Part shown: positions 49,601 through 62,112 of the stretch, one piece after another
Layout of the letters: every line of letters starts with the position of its first letter
Numbering within the stretch: the first letter of the stretch is position 1
NCBI GenBank assembly: GCA_022702705.1
Contig: CM040439.1
Location: forward strand, 26,254,345 to 26,318,344
Source: Papilionanthe hookeriana x Papilionanthe teres
Taxonomy: Eukaryota; Streptophyta; Magnoliopsida; Asparagales; Orchidaceae
Length of the DNA: 64,000 bases
Direction of reading: 5' to 3'
Position numbers and translations under genes: made by a program
The notes under the pieces: model-generated
The model's input: the letters and a program-made list of their open reading frames with translations, nothing else
Told to the model about the DNA's origin: nothing
Databases searched by the model: none

Positions 49601-52600
49601 CATAACATGCTTACTTGTCTTGAAATGATAAAAATGCTTAGCTATAAGTACTGCCTTATACAACATAAAAACGAATTACACAAGCAATTACTTAAACCCA
49701 GGCAAGAAGCCTATCAAGTTCCTAAATTCCTTTTAAGATCTTATAGCTACAATAAAATATTTTTTAAATGATTGACACCCTGTCAATAAATTTACCAAGA
49801 TCTTATAATTGGCATTAGAAATGAGGTAGTATATGACTAGGACTTTTGAGAATATATTTAATTGAGCCTGACCAAACGAACAAAAAAAAAGAAAAAAAAA
49901 ACCTCTGAACTATAGGTCTAGAACAGCTCCTAGGAATCCTACTAAGACATCCAATAGGAATGTAACTTGTTTTAAATATCATAACAGAGAGCACATTCAA
50001 AATCAAGGAAAGGCCCAAATCATGTTCCAAGATGATTGACAATTTTAATGTTGAATATGATTTAGAGAATTTATGACATTAAGTCACAATTTAGTAATGT
50101 CCCCTTAGCTATCATTAGAAGTGCGAATGTTACTAGTCCCGATTGAAAAGGATTGGAGAATGACAAACATCTTTTAATTTTAAGCCACCTGCAATGACAA
50201 AAAATGTAGACTAATCATAGATAATAGAAATAATGCAACTGTAGTTTCTACACTAGCCATAAGTAGATCTAATATAAAATCAAACCACAACCAACTTTAT
50301 TTCTCGTAAATTGAATCAACATGGCCCGCCCTCCTCTCACCACTAGGTGTTTAATGCCTATTTAGATCTGAAGTTATGAAGACAACATATAGTGTGATAT
50401 TATATCCATGTACATAGCACATATTCTCTAAGACGGGCTGTAGTTGTATGCCATGGATGTGACAATATTATGAGAAAGGAAACAATTATGCATCCAAACA
50501 TAAAAATAAATGATCAAATTTTACCCTATATAGCCAGCAAACAAGGTAGCCCCACATAAAACTCTTCAAATATTCAGCCTGTAAAAGCATTCAAGGAGAA
50601 TATTTGACCTCCTTACTGAATGATGCTTCAGACAACACTTCTAATTAAAGAAAAATTACGTTTAAGACACTTTAGATGGTCTCTCTCTTAGTGTTTGTTG
50701 TTGAGTCTATCATTCCAATGAAGGATGATGTTACATTATCCCATAAAAATCATATATATGTTATGGCCTCCATCACTTATCCTCCCTAGAATTTTCTCGT
50801 TAGGTAGCATCTTTTAGGTGTTTTGACCTTCCTTTATTAGTTGAGTAGCTTTGCAATGAATTGCATTTAGTTGAGTGGCTTTGCCATGAATTACATTTAG
50901 TTGAGTGGCTTTCCCATGAATTGCATGCCGTTGCAGTCTCTGCCATGTTATTTATATAGTCTTTAATCACTAGCATTTTAGTCATTTGACGTCAGTGATA
51001 ATAAGTGCCTCCAAGCTATTTTCCACCCAGAAAAAAAGAAGCCTTGCAAATATACCGCTAAAGTTGTCCCCAACTATTTAGTTATAAAATACTGTGTTTT
51101 ATAGGACTATGAGACCAAGTTGTTATTTTCAGAGCTCGTCTCCTAATGTCCTATTGTGATGGAAGACAACAATATAGGCGATTTTTCTTGAACTTAAAAA
51201 TATATATATTTTTCCCTTTTAAAATTACATAAAAAAGTAAATAATTTATTTGAAATCCTTAAAAATAGTGAATATCCCTATCAACTTCTATTTTAAATCC
51301 TATTAAACCACTTTGGGGATCTAGGAGAGATTCATTTTCCTCCAAATGCTTTGATTTTCCTCTGTAAGCAAAAGAATAGTGTGCAATTGGCATATCTATG
51401 AGTGACAATCGAGCCTTGTTGTTTTTTTTTTATTTACTAGTCTTCCTCCAAAAGGAAGGTCGATAGTCCTTGCATTTTTTGCCCAAAGTTCGAGGTTGAG
51501 TTCTAATCTTCTACCTAAAATATGTCAATTATCCCCAAACTCAACATCCAACGATAGAAAGATGGAGGTTGATGTGATGGCGTGACATCAACCGAGGATG
51601 ATGTGTTTGATCAAATTTTAATGATTTTTTTACATTTTTTTTTATATTTGACCACATATTATTTCATTGTAAGTTCTTCCACTTGAAATTTTTAAAATTG
51701 GTGTAACATTTTAGATTTTTTTTTTAATTTAAGTATAATACTTTACAAATTTTTATGTTAAAATTATGATATCTTCGCATTCAACAAATTTCTATGATTA
51801 AATCATAATTTTATAATTGTACAAGAGGCATAACTATGAGTGACAATCGAGCCTCGTTGTTATTGTTTTGATTTACTAGTCTTCCTCTAAAAAAAGGCCG
51901 ATAATCCTTGCACTTTGCTCAAAGTTTGAGGTTAAATTTTAATTTTTCTACTTAAAATATGCCGATTATCCACAAACTCAATGATAGAGATATGAAGGTT
52001 GATATGATGGGGATGATGTGAAGTTTGATCAATTTTTAATGATTTAATGCGTTTTTTATATTTTGACCATACATTTTTTTCATCGCAAGTCCTTCCTTTT
52101 TTAATGATTTACTAGTTTTTTTATTTAAAAATATATAATTCTTTCAAAAAATTTTATGTTGAAATCAAGATGTCTTTGCATTCAATAAATTTCTACAATT
52201 AAATCTTACTATTAAATTTTTTAATTTTTATTTATAGTGTACATAATGAGCTCCTTCCATGTATTTTATGCTAAAATATTGCAATTTGATAGATGAAAAT
52301 ATTCCAAAATGCAACTTTTATCGATTTTGTACCTTTCTTTATTAAGGAATTTAAGAAATTTTTATGATAGGCACATACACTAAAGTTGGATGAATTTTTT
52401 AGTGGACACTCACCTTCATGACATCATGCTCTCCCCCTCCAAAAACATAGAAGATGAGCAACATGGCAATAGTTGGAAACTTGTTCAGTATCAATAGTGA
52501 TGCCCTAGCAATACTTCATAAAACGTTCGATTTGCCCAGTGCTCTAATGCATTGCATGGCTAAGGCCAGTGCAAGAGATTTTTCTTGAGCTGAACATCCA

Positions 52601-55018
52601 AGGACTCTTGCCAGGCTTTTAAGGACAATGCAAAGAGTGGGCAAGCAAAGGAGGTCTCCAATGGCCCTAAAATTTCGAACACTTCATATTTCTTTTCACA
52701 ATGTATTGCTCACCTTTTCGGATGTAATGAAGAAGCAATAACTTAGTCATGATACTTAGCCATGGTAGTTGCATATACCTTTAATCATTATTAATAAATT
52801 ACTATTTTGTTCAATTTTTGGACAAATATTTTTAAAATTTTCATGTCATCGTGCATAATTGCGTAGTTCTTCATTTGTTTCTCTTGTTGTAGAATGTTGA
52901 GCTATAGGAAAGTAGAATGTATTGTCCCAGAGGCTAGAGAATTGCCTTTGATCCTTACTAAGAGAGCTTTGCTTGATTTCAATCAAATTATGGTGTTAGG
53001 AGAGAAAAACTACATTAACAAAATCCTTGTTTTAGAGAGATTGAAATTTTTTAGAACTTTTCTCCTAAAGGAGACCAAGCACGGTTAACTAAACATCCAA
53101 ATTTTACTAAAGTGATACAATTCAAACTAGTTGGAGCAAAAAATTTAATGTGAAGGTGAGAATATAATGTCCTCAAATAAAACATAGTGGGTTTAATTCC
53201 TCAAATGACGGAGTTATGTGGTTTACATTAAGATGCTACACTGTGCATTATTATGGCTAAAAAAAATCTCTCTTTTCAAAAATTGGATTCAAAATCATTG
53301 AATGAAGAATGCTTTCAGCGGGTTTCCTTGTCTGTAAATAGGGTTGTAAATCACAGCTTATTAATTTGATATTCTTCATTGAGAATAGAGTTGAAAAAAT
53401 TAGGCTCTACTAAGCTAGCTAGATCATCTATTTAAAAAAACAAAAGTTGAAAAGACTGATACCCTAATAATATTCGCAATAAATTTTAAATAAAATTGCA
53501 ATTACACTTCTATTAGAGAATTCTTGTAACGTTATACCTACGGTATGTGAGGAATTTTTTGAGGTATCATTGACAATAACTCACATTTATTGTGTCATTT
53601 TACTTCCATCTGAAACCTAAACCATCGAGACATGCACCTACAGTATTCTTGCGGTAGCTCACTATTTTGAGCCACAGTCTTACTTAGGAAGTAATGCTTA
53701 TACATCCACTGTTTTAATAATTAATATGTGGGCTATGGTACTACCGACCTCATAAAAAAAAAAGTATTCTATCCTATCTTTATTGTATAAATTTTTAATT
53801 TTTTTCCTATTATAATTTTATGGAGTTCTAATTGTTCTTATGATTAAAAATATACTAAAAAGTATGAATAAAAATAGTTGATATTCGAAAAATATTATGA
53901 GTTATTCATAACCAATACCATGGACAAAAATTATGTTCGTCCTTAAAGATTAGGTCACTCTACAACTAATTATAATAAAAGTACAGACGAATACCATAAT
54001 TTTTCTAATAACTTTAACAATGACATACTTGTAAATATGAAAAATGGAAGCTCGAAAGTTATTAAAACAAATATTAAAATAAAAAAGTAACATCTCAATG
54101 ATGATGCTAGAATGTGTAACATATAGGTTGGAAATAAAGCAAAGAATCACAAGGTGTTAGGTTCAAACGTTACACCTGCCTGAGATAAAAAAAAAATACT
54201 TCTCAATGTTGATTAATATTAACATCACCAATAACCATGTCGCTTGCATTTAGAGTTTAAAACATACCAAACACAAATCTCCAACTAAGATAAATATCAA
54301 TAAGAATCCAATTTCTTATCAACAGTTACAATGCAAACCGAAAAAAAAGCTACAATTCGACCCTAAAAAAAATCATCATACCAACATTTCCAAGTTATTG
54401 GACTACCAAATCCGAAAAACAAAAGGAGTTCGAAGAGAAAAACCCTAAATTGTTCACTATTCGAGATTCCTTATTAAGGTATTCAGCTCATCCCCATTCA
54501 CCTTAAACATAAACCGCGCAAATTCAAAATTTTGCAGACCAAAATCACATGGAGCTAATAACCCAAAAGCATATGGTAACAAATTATGAGTTACGCAGCA
54601 TCAAGAAGCGTGAGAAGTAAAAAAAATAATAAGAACGACAGTAATAACAAAAACGATCACCAGTGAAGGGCTTCCTTTTCACATGAGGATCGAGTTGATT
54701 ACACCACCGAAGCCGGCAAGATTTTCCGGAACGCCCTGGAACACCTCTGGCGATAAGGCTCCAATTTCTGGGCCCAAACTTAGCAACAAGCCGGCTAAGA
54801 ATGGCGTCTTCCTCCGGGGACCATGGTCCCTTTACTCGATCTTCTTTGGAAGCAGCCACTGACTTCATCCCAAACCCTTCCGCTTGAGATCCGGAACACT
54901 CGATAGAGACGGAAGGGGAAGACGGAGGCGGAAGAGGAGGAGGAGAAGAAGCAAGATTCTCCGACGGTTGCGGCGGAGGAATTTCGTCGACGGCCATGTG
55001 ATCGGCACTGGAGCCCAT
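43686..55018 (-). CDS. R2R3-MYB transcription factor, MYB1/MYB25/MYB109-like
   Basis: Nuclear DNA-binding regulator of 377 residues from two exons, 54661-55018 and 43686-44461. The split falls in a Glu codon at the start of repeat R3. R2 covers about residues 61-112 with Trp66, Trp86 and Trp105. R3 covers about 115-163 with Phe118 in place of the first Trp, then Trp137 and Trp156. VKGPWSPEED, GRSGKSCRLRWCNQLDP, KRKPFTEEEDR and GRTDNAIKNHWNSTLRRK place it with the MYB1/MYB25/MYB109 type (subgroup 23), not the closely related MYB44 group. The N-terminal 60 residues are rich in Pro and Ser; the C-terminus is unstructured and Ser-rich. The ATG at 55016-55018 is used because the upstream open frame has no ATG. 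The intron is 10.2 kb and holds a broken Copia element in antisense orientation and several repeats. Confidence 0.94.
44462..45402. other. MYB intron, 3' part, no element recognised
   Basis: AT-rich intron sequence next to the acceptor (TGCAG at the exon border). No coding frame or repeat border is evident before the Copia LTR. Confidence 0.5.
45403..45698 (+). repeat. Probable 5' LTR of the Copia element
   Basis: Begins TGTTATGGAAGATCG and ends ATCTCAACA, directly before the primer-binding-like sequence. About 296 bp, AT-rich. The start is inferred because no second LTR is available to compare. Confidence 0.5.
45403..49020 (+). mobile_element. Degenerate Ty1/Copia retrotransposon in the MYB intron
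   Basis: A probable 5' LTR (about 45403-45698, TGTTATGGAAG...CAACA) is followed by TGATATCAATGC at 45699-45710. That is close to the initiator-Met-tRNA primer-binding sequence TGGTATCAGAGC. Domains then run in Copia order on the + strand. A GAG-pre-integrase segment lies near 46880-46960 (RLSHPGFQYLKNLY). An integrase core lies at about 47170-47460 (VLLTDNDREFF, DTPQQNGVIDRKNRHLLE). Reverse transcriptase lies at about 48150-49020 (LFQLDVKNVFLNEEF, ILYVDDIILTTN, YFLGMEVARS). Stops and frameshifts break every domain. The sequence ends inside the RT/RNase H region and no 3' LTR is visible, so it cannot move by itself. It is antisense to MYB. Confidence 0.85.
49010..49292. repeat. Nested direct repeats at the broken end of the Copia element
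   Basis: ATGCAATTAGAAGAAATCTA plus AGAAATAAATT occurs at about 49013 and again at about 49258. Between them, GATAATCAACAAACTCAACT plus AGCTC occurs at about 49048 and 49143. The first copy starts exactly where the Copia RT homology stops. Confidence 0.7.
49555..49605 (-). mobile_element. RTE-LINE 3' tail
   Basis: The minus strand reads ACCCGACTTAGTCGGATAAAGCGC followed by a (TTG)n tail, the conserved terminal hairpin and tail of the LINE family seen at 12416, 57755 and 63262. Only the last ~50 bp are present. Confidence 0.6.
49606..50837. other. MYB intron, middle part, nothing recognised
   Basis: AT-rich non-coding sequence. No domain, RNA gene or repeat border identified. Confidence 0.45.
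50838..50927. repeat. 30-bp tandem repeat, three units
   Basis: TAGTTGAGTGGCTTTGCCAT plus GAATTGCATT is repeated three times with period 30 and one to three differences per unit. It lies in the MYB intron. Confidence 0.85.
51389..52215. repeat. Diverged tandem duplication, period about 438 bp
   Basis: GGCATATCTATGAGTGACAA at 51389 and GGCATAACTATGAGTGACAA at 51827 start two units. They keep the same order of landmarks: TTTACTAGTCTTCCTC, AAAATATG, ATGATGTG...TTGATCAA, and CATTCAAC/TAAATTTCTA. The second unit is shorter through deletions. Each resembles decayed pseudogene or transposon sequence, but neither is open. Confidence 0.75.
52216..54660. other. MYB intron, 5' part, no gene recognised
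   Basis: AT-rich. A 64-codon ATG frame at 52894-53088 (+) has balanced composition but matches nothing I know. The donor site is ACTG then GTGATC at 54660. Confidence 0.4.
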
Positions 55019-56393
55019 TGATTTGCCAGTAAGCGCTGCGAGTGAGTGCGGCGGGCGGGCGAGCGATCGCGAGAGTAAGAGAGAGAGAATACCGACCGAG
55101 TTAACCGCAACTTGACTATGAGCTGTGAAGGTTGGGACCAGGAACACTCTTTACTCTTATTATATTCTTAGTAAATAACTATATAACGTTAATTCACATT
55201 TTTAAGCAAATTTAATCGTAAAACAAAGCATGTAGACATTCATATAAAATTTTTCTCGTTACTAGATTTCAACGAGTTTTTTTTTTTTAAATATATATAA
55301 TGTAATAAAAAGTTAAATTTTAAATTTTAATTAATATAAATATATTAAATAATTAATTTTAAAATTTCAGAAAATGTTAATATTGCATTATTATAAACTT
55401 TTAAATAATCAGTCAATGAGTTGCAGTTTTCTATCCAATTATTTGAGTTAATAATGTTCTAAAATGTTATTTATTCGAGCACTTCTCTACAAATGATTGC
55501 TTTAAACCACGCCCCTGTATTTTGAACGACTGGCAGGAGTTTATAATATTAAATTAAATTAATTCACCAATTGCTTTACCAACCAGCATAGTAAATTGAT
55601 GTAACATTAGTTATGAGCTATGATTAGTTTGCTTGTATATAACTATTGGCCATCATCCTCAAAATTATAGAAATTGTCTACATTGCTACAAAGATTTGTA
55701 ATCAATTAAAATTATTAATTAAAAAATAAAATAAAAATATATTAAATTATACTTAAATGATATTTCAATATAAACAATAAAATTTAAAACTTAACCTAAC
55801 CCTTAACATCTTATAGCTGCATGATTAGAGTTGTCAAAACAACTCTGTTCGCGAACCGCTTGTGTTCGACTTGCTAAGCAAACGAGTCGAACACGAACAC
55901 ACTTTTCGTGTTTGAAATATAAACGAGTCAAAGACGAATAGTGATATCTTTTAACGAACCAAATACAAGCAGAGCCTGAGCTCACTCGAGTTCGGCTCAT
56001 TTACACCCCTACTTGTTTCATAAATTATAGGAGTTTCCCAACTTATCTCATAGGGAATTGGAATATTTTTGAATGATTAGTTTGCTTGTATATAACTATG
56101 ATTCCACCAACTTTCCAAGAATATCCTTCCTAAACTAATGAAAAAGTATATTTTGATTTCATTTCTGTGTCATTTAATTATTATTGATGTCATTTCAATC
56201 CTCATAAGGCTCTGGTTCAAAATCCGCATTAAAATGACTAGAAATAATAGTTGATACATTATTTATCACCTCATAATGTTCAACAATAGTGTCATACCAA
56301 TCTGAGCAGCAGTTCATCTCGGGCTACCAAACCCAGATGGATCCGAAGAGCACTATATTGAGCAGATATGTTAGATATGTAAATACATAGACG
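55019..56393. other. MYB promoter region and DNMT2 3' flank
   Basis: The 130 bp before the MYB start are GC-rich leader on the minus strand. AT-rich DNA follows, with one repeat at 55818-56015. No further gene is seen. Confidence 0.45.
55818..56015 (-). repeat. Dispersed GTTCG/CGAAC-rich repeat
   Basis: Read on the minus strand it starts TAGGGGTGTAAATGAGCCGA and continues with CTCGAGTGAGCTCAGG, then alternating GTTCG and CGAAC motifs, ending near GAGTTGTT. This is the pattern of a very common short plant repeat. A looser stretch with AAGCTCGAACTTGAAATTGA near 57540-57670 is similar. Confidence 0.5.
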
Positions 56394-59300
56394 TTAAGCA
56401 GATTCGGCAAACAGATGACGAAGCAAGGGAGCCACCACTGCAATACTGAGACTATTCCCCAGTAGGGCATACCTGAAAAAGCATGATGATAATTTCAAAG
56501 GTTTAGGATTAACAAACAAAATTAACAAAATTGATTGCAACACATGCTTAAATGGGTAAGAAACGCTTATCTTCTAAGAATAACAGTACCATTTGCAAAA
56601 CAAGGAAAATTTACTTGAACAGTGGGTTAAAAAAGTGCAAATCATCAAAGTCCTAGACCTTAAATTTGATTAATTAATCGAGATAAGAGTTTAAGTTTGT
56701 GCTTAATTCTATGAGTGTGAGTTGGTTCACAACCCTGTGAGGTCATGTTTGGGCTTAGTAAAATGATAAATAGAATTGTCATTTAAGAGATTAAAAGAAT
56801 TATCAAATTATTATTCAGATTACATTATGAAGTCGTAAAAATATATAATGATCCTAAAGATAAATTTCTTAATGGGATTGGATGGAAGTTAGTCCAAGAT
56901 AGATTTTATCATTCAATCGGACTTCATTTCATACAGATGAAGTATCATGAGATTTTACAATCCAACTCAACAATTTCTAAAAATGACATGCACTATAACA
57001 AATTATGTTCATATATAAAGTTATATCGAAAATGGAGAACTACAAAAGATGAATTTATGTTGAATTTATATGATGAGTTCATGAACCTATCAATTCTGAA
57101 AGAAAGAAGAAAAAGTCCTTATCTTGAACTAATTGACAAGAGATACGATGTCGATTTGAGTGCTATATCTCCTATTACCCCTGGCAACTTCAATTATAAT
57201 TTGATCTATAAGAGTTATTGGAAGAAAAGAAATAACAAAGTTGTATATAGTAATATATTTTTTGTTATCATGTATTTTCAATTATATTTTGTGTTTGTGA
57301 AAATAAATAAATTTTGTATCCACTTTTTATTCAAAATAAAATAATATTTTATCAACTCTAAAATCTTTTTTTATGTTATTTTAAAAAAATTTTGAGTTTT
57401 TTATTTTAATAGAAAGTACTTGAAAAAATCATCTATAATACTTGAAAAATATTTTCATAAACATCACTTTGACTTCTGATTTTTTATCCCCTAATTGACA
57501 ATTATATTTATAATTTTATTAAGTTCAAGCATGACCTTATAGTCTTATGAGCCAGATCAAACCCAAGAAATAAGCTTGAACTTGAACTTGACCGTGATTT
57601 GGATTAATTAATTAAATTTAAGCTCGAACTTGAAATTGACTCATCTTGTTTAGACTCATAAATCTAACCAATCTAACCATACACAATTTAATTTCACTCA
57701 TACCTGCAAAATTCATCATAATTTTTTTTAAATTTACTTATATTTACAAATTCATTTTATAAGATGGTGGTGAGACTAGCAATGCTCTATGGCACTGAAT
57801 GTTAGCCTTTAAAAGAGAAGCATAAAAACAAAGTTAAGTAAATGAGAATACTTAGGTAGATGAGTGGATGAGTGGCTTAACACTTAAAAGACAAAATGTC
57901 AAATGAATATATCTATGATAGGGTTGGTGAAGCTCCAATGGCAGACAATGCCATTTAGAGAGTCGTCTTCGATAGTTTGGTCACAATAAACGTCGACCAT
58001 CTGATGATTCGGTTCGGAGAGTGATGTTTTAGATTCAACTTATGATAAGAAAGGCAAAGGTTGACCTAAAACATATTCTATAAAAAATGGTCTTAACCTA
58101 TTAGAATTAAATAAAAATATGACAAGCAATGGAACACAAAAGAGTAAAAGGATTCATGTAGCTGACCCCACTTAGTGGGATAAAGGCTTGTTGTTGTAAA
58201 ATTATGAATACAATTTTTAAATTAATAATTAATTATTAGGAAACAAACTTAATTGACGTTTTAATTAAAAAATCTATTTTTTTTTAAATTAAAATGCACC
58301 TAACAAGGGCATTTTATTTTAAAATATATATAGTTTTTAAATAAAACGCATCCACCAAGTGCATTTCAGTCCCATATTAATTTTTTTTCTGGGCTGATTT
58401 CTAATGCAAAAACAATCAGCGTACACGTTTCATTAAAAATTTGTCCAAGAAGTAGATATTAGCTGACAAAAGGGATCCATAAATAGGTTATTGTAAATTT
58501 TGAATTATAAAGTGTAATTTTCACTTGATCCTAATGATTAAAATATTTGAAAGAATCCAAATATTCTTATGTAGAATTACGGAGCAATTAAAGTAACTTA
58601 CTGCTGTCTAACAGTTACGTGCTCTGGGAAACTGAAATTAAGTGGAAAGGAATGCAAATTGGCCACCTGCATGGTAAGACAGCATTTCAACTAGACCTTT
58701 CGGATAAATTAAAATTTTCATGATAGTAACAATGGACGAACTTACCTCACGTGGAGTGAAATACCGAAGTCCCAAATATTTCATAAAGCAAGTTCCAGTA
58801 CTCTTTGCCGCTTCATCATTGGAATTCTAGCGTTTTCAAAAATGGTAAATGTTGCGTGATTGTTAGGAGACAATCAAATCATAATTAATATTAAAAGAAA
58901 GAGTTGGCACAGAAAGCACGACTCCTACTTCAGAAGTAGCTAGTAATGATCCAGTACCCTTCACATAACGAAAATAACTTTTGGTAAAACAACAACAGCG
59001 CTTGGAACTCGGGTACACAATATCTGTGAAATTGAGGAACTTTCAATCCAATTCAAAATAGAAAGAAATATTTACATAGATGCCACCCAATTGCAATGTA
59101 TATTTACATATCAAACATGTAAACTTCAAATTTACATTCATGTACCTATGCATGAAAAGGTGTATTTCAATTTTTAATAGTTAAAATAGTGGTATTTTTT
59201 ATGTGACGTGAAAGATTTGAGTGTCATAAAAGTAAGCAGTGAAATTCAGGTGTAAGATATGTAAATACATAGGAATTGGGTGGTAGGTATATAATGCGCC

Positions 59301-62112
59301 AATTCGAAAAAATAATTTCCGCACAATCATCAGTGCAAACCCATAGCATTAGAATCCAAATGTAAGGATACCCATGGCACTTCCCCACCTCTCTATCAAA
59401 CTGTGGGGAACAGCATATTTTTCCGACAAGTCTCCAGCCTCTTTGTCAGAAAAGCCTAGCTCCGATCCCATTAAAGACCCAGAAGTTTCCAGAAAATTTC
59501 TTATGGGTAGGCATGATAAGTAACATTCTTCGTTTACCTTTTCTGTTAGGCATCCATCCATCAGTGTTTCATCCTCCGATGGTACATGTGGAGCGAGTGC
59601 ATGGCATAATTGATAATTAAGAGATGGATTCTTAAAGCATAATGGCTTTCTTTTTGCCTAGGAAGACAGAGCAAGTTAGCGCAATGGTTTTTCAAATTTA
59701 CAACAAAGATATAGGTCCTTATGAGAAACAAAAACAAGGTCACTAGCTTGTGCACTGCAAATACAATAAGTCACCCACACAATTGTTTCCATTAAAAATT
59801 ATTAATGCAAATTCTTTAAATATCACGACAAAAAAGCATAGCAACGTAAAAGTATTTAAATTTTACCCAAGGGCTTAGGTTCCCAATGCAACTAGGTTGA
59901 TCTCATGATTGCAAAGCACATAAAATTAATTAGAATCCATTCAATTTTTTCTTATTTTATGCATCTTATCTTAGGTTGCATCAGCGAGCCCAAGATATAC
60001 GCATCCTACATCACAAAATGAAGAAAATCTAGACCTCAGTTTAGTACAAGAAGATGACCTTTCAAAAAATAAGTAGGCACATTTGTATAACATTCAATAA
60101 CATAAAACATCCAAGAGGAACACAATTGAAAATTGAAATCCAAAATTTTATTAATCAAGTACTCCCCCATTACAAGCATTGATATCCACATACCATAGAA
60201 ACTCAATCCCAAAAGCTTAAATCCATCTGAAAGAACAGAGAAACAATCCCTTAAAACAAGAAAAGACCGTGAGAAACCAATTCATTGACCATGGAAATCA
60301 CGTGCACATGTTGTTTCCTAGATAAGAACACAAGATCATGAAACCAAGACTCCAAGTCCAAAGAATTTGAAGGCTGCAAAAACTATTAGTTATGATATGT
60401 ACAATAATGAATCACCAAAAATCTGGGGTGCTTTCAAACAGCCAAAGCCTACCAACCGAAACCAACTACAAAATTCTCTAAAACTCCAAAGACATGTCAA
60501 GGAAATCGGCTACCAACATCAAGATAGAATCACCCTGGGAAGGCAAAAGTGATCAAAAGTATCAATTCAATGGACTAACCAGCTGCAAGCAGTCATAATG
60601 GATATCAGCTCCGTAAAAATTTCAGTCGAAAGCTTCCAAAGTAGCACAAGCCACCATCAAGTAGAACAATAATAATTTTCATAACAGGGAACAAGTCAAA
60701 AACATGTATCATTGAAAAGGATATACCAGGAAGTCCTACTAAAATAAACACCCAAACAACTAAAATGAAATCCGTCTTCTAACTCATTTAAGATTCCATC
60801 GACAACTCAATGGTGATTATCAGGAACCTCCATTAATACGCTAATTAATGCAAACATAAGACTGACTAGCATGTATAACTAGCCGTTAGCCTGGTGATTT
60901 CTACTAGCAAGCTATTGTTAAATTATGTTATGTAGTACGTACAAGAAGAGAAGTCAGCCTACCAGGCAGAAATAACGAGGCCTAGAATATGGAATTCTAA
61001 ATTGCAACGGGCTTAGGATATATTCTTGTGTTACAAAACAAGTCTTGGCAAAAATGTCCATCATGTGCTTATGTGTATTAGATATCTGAAATGTATCAAA
61101 AGAAAAAACGTCAGGTGTAGATATTTTATGTAGAATAAAACTGATGTATAAATTTAGCACAAAAAGTTTGATAAATACAAACCTCAAACCCTACAACATT
61201 TTCTACAAATAACATGTTGGGAGGTTGCCTCATTTGTGGAATAAGCTCGATAATCCTTATAAAAGAGGATGCCCGGGCATCAGCTGAATCTTTCTGAAGG
61301 CCTAGAGATTATAAAAAATAGCATAAAATAGATTAAGAAAGTTAAAACTGACGTGATGCAGCATAAAGTAGTTACTTTAAACCTTGTCGAGTGTAAGGTT
61401 GACATGGGGGAGAAAGAAGCCACGCATGTGCAGCATACTTGTCTAGTTCAGCTGCAGAGAGGCTTTGAATGTTTCCCTGTGGCATATAAAATGGAAAGGT
61501 GAGCATAAACCTTTTCAAGTAATATAAACCAGATATTTATATCACGCAATCGGTTAAGAAATTAAATGGTAACAAATTAAAATGTTGAAATTATAAAAGC
61601 ATAGTCATATGTATCGACCACACAACAATGTTCTTTAAAATAATGGAAGCTATTAATATGCTGATATACTTCAGTTATGGACTAAGTAAAACTAGTCTAT
61701 TTAGCATTGTGCAGAGCAAGTAATGCAAGATTTTCCATAACCAATAATATATAACAACAAAAGAAACATTATAACAGTGAGGGAATATTCAAAACCAAAA
61801 TAACACAAGGTATTGAAACCTGGAAGGGCCGATGTCCAAAGTTGTGCATGTATACATCGTTGGCTAGATCATTGATGTCGAACGCCTCTACTACCTTCCC
61901 ATGAATCTCAGCCCTCATTAGAGAGTACCTCTACAATGGAATAACAGACCCAAAAAAAGTTTTACTACAGAAGACGAAACCAAGCCAATTTCAAATATGG
62001 TATAAATTGGAGGATTGAGGACTGTTACAATCAGGTTAGTGCTTACCATACCACCTATGCCACTGTAGAATTCAAGAATTTTCCAGGGTCTTTCTCTAGT
62101 GTTCTCTGTCAT
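56394..62112 (-). CDS. DNMT2: tRNA (cytosine-5) methyltransferase DNMT2/TRDMT1
   Basis: S-adenosylmethionine-dependent enzyme related to DNA methyltransferases that methylates C38 of tRNA-Asp and related tRNAs. Ten exons on the minus strand: 62047-62112, 61820-61930, 61383-61476, 61183-61301, 60963-61085, 59372-59657, 58929-59023, 58746-58826, 58602-58666 and 56394-56472. They join in frame to 372 residues, the normal length. Motif I is EFYSGIGGM (14-22). Motif IV is PPCQPYTRQG with catalytic Cys84. Motif VI is ENV (124-126). The DNMT2-specific CFT is at 278-280. RYFTPREVANLHSFP and LLGNSLSIAVVAPLL form the last motifs. All key residues are intact, so the gene looks functional. All introns are GT-AG. 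The last intron (2.1 kb) holds a LINE relic and an unidentified open frame in antisense orientation. Confidence 0.96.
56937..57344 (+). other. Unidentified 135-codon open frame in DNMT2 intron 9
   Basis: ATG-started open frame antisense to DNMT2. The frame is also open upstream to about 56823. Residues before and after the ATG include NGIGWKLVQDRFYHSIGLHF and YIKLYRKW. This spacing of Trp and aromatic residues loosely recalls the Myb/SANT-like DNA-binding domain of plant transposon-linked proteins, but the match is weak. The last 30 codons are hydrophobic, AT-driven sequence. It is probably a fragment of a mobile element rather than a gene. Confidence 0.25.
57755..58199 (+). mobile_element. 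RTE-type LINE, 3' fragment
   Basis: The + strand carries the C-terminal part of an RTE-clade LINE polyprotein in broken frames: KMVVRLAMLYGTEC, MRILR, SNEYIYDRVGEAPM and KRIHVADPT-like codons. It is followed by CCCCACTTAGTGGGATAAAG and GCTTGTTGTTGTAAA. Several stops and at least one frameshift are present. The 5' part, including the reverse-transcriptase catalytic region, is absent. It lies in the last intron of DNMT2 in antisense orientation. Confidence 0.85.

Noticed and set aside
55019..55147. N-terminal extension of the MYB frame
   Set aside because: The frame is open upstream but has no ATG (only GTG); it is most likely the 5' leader.
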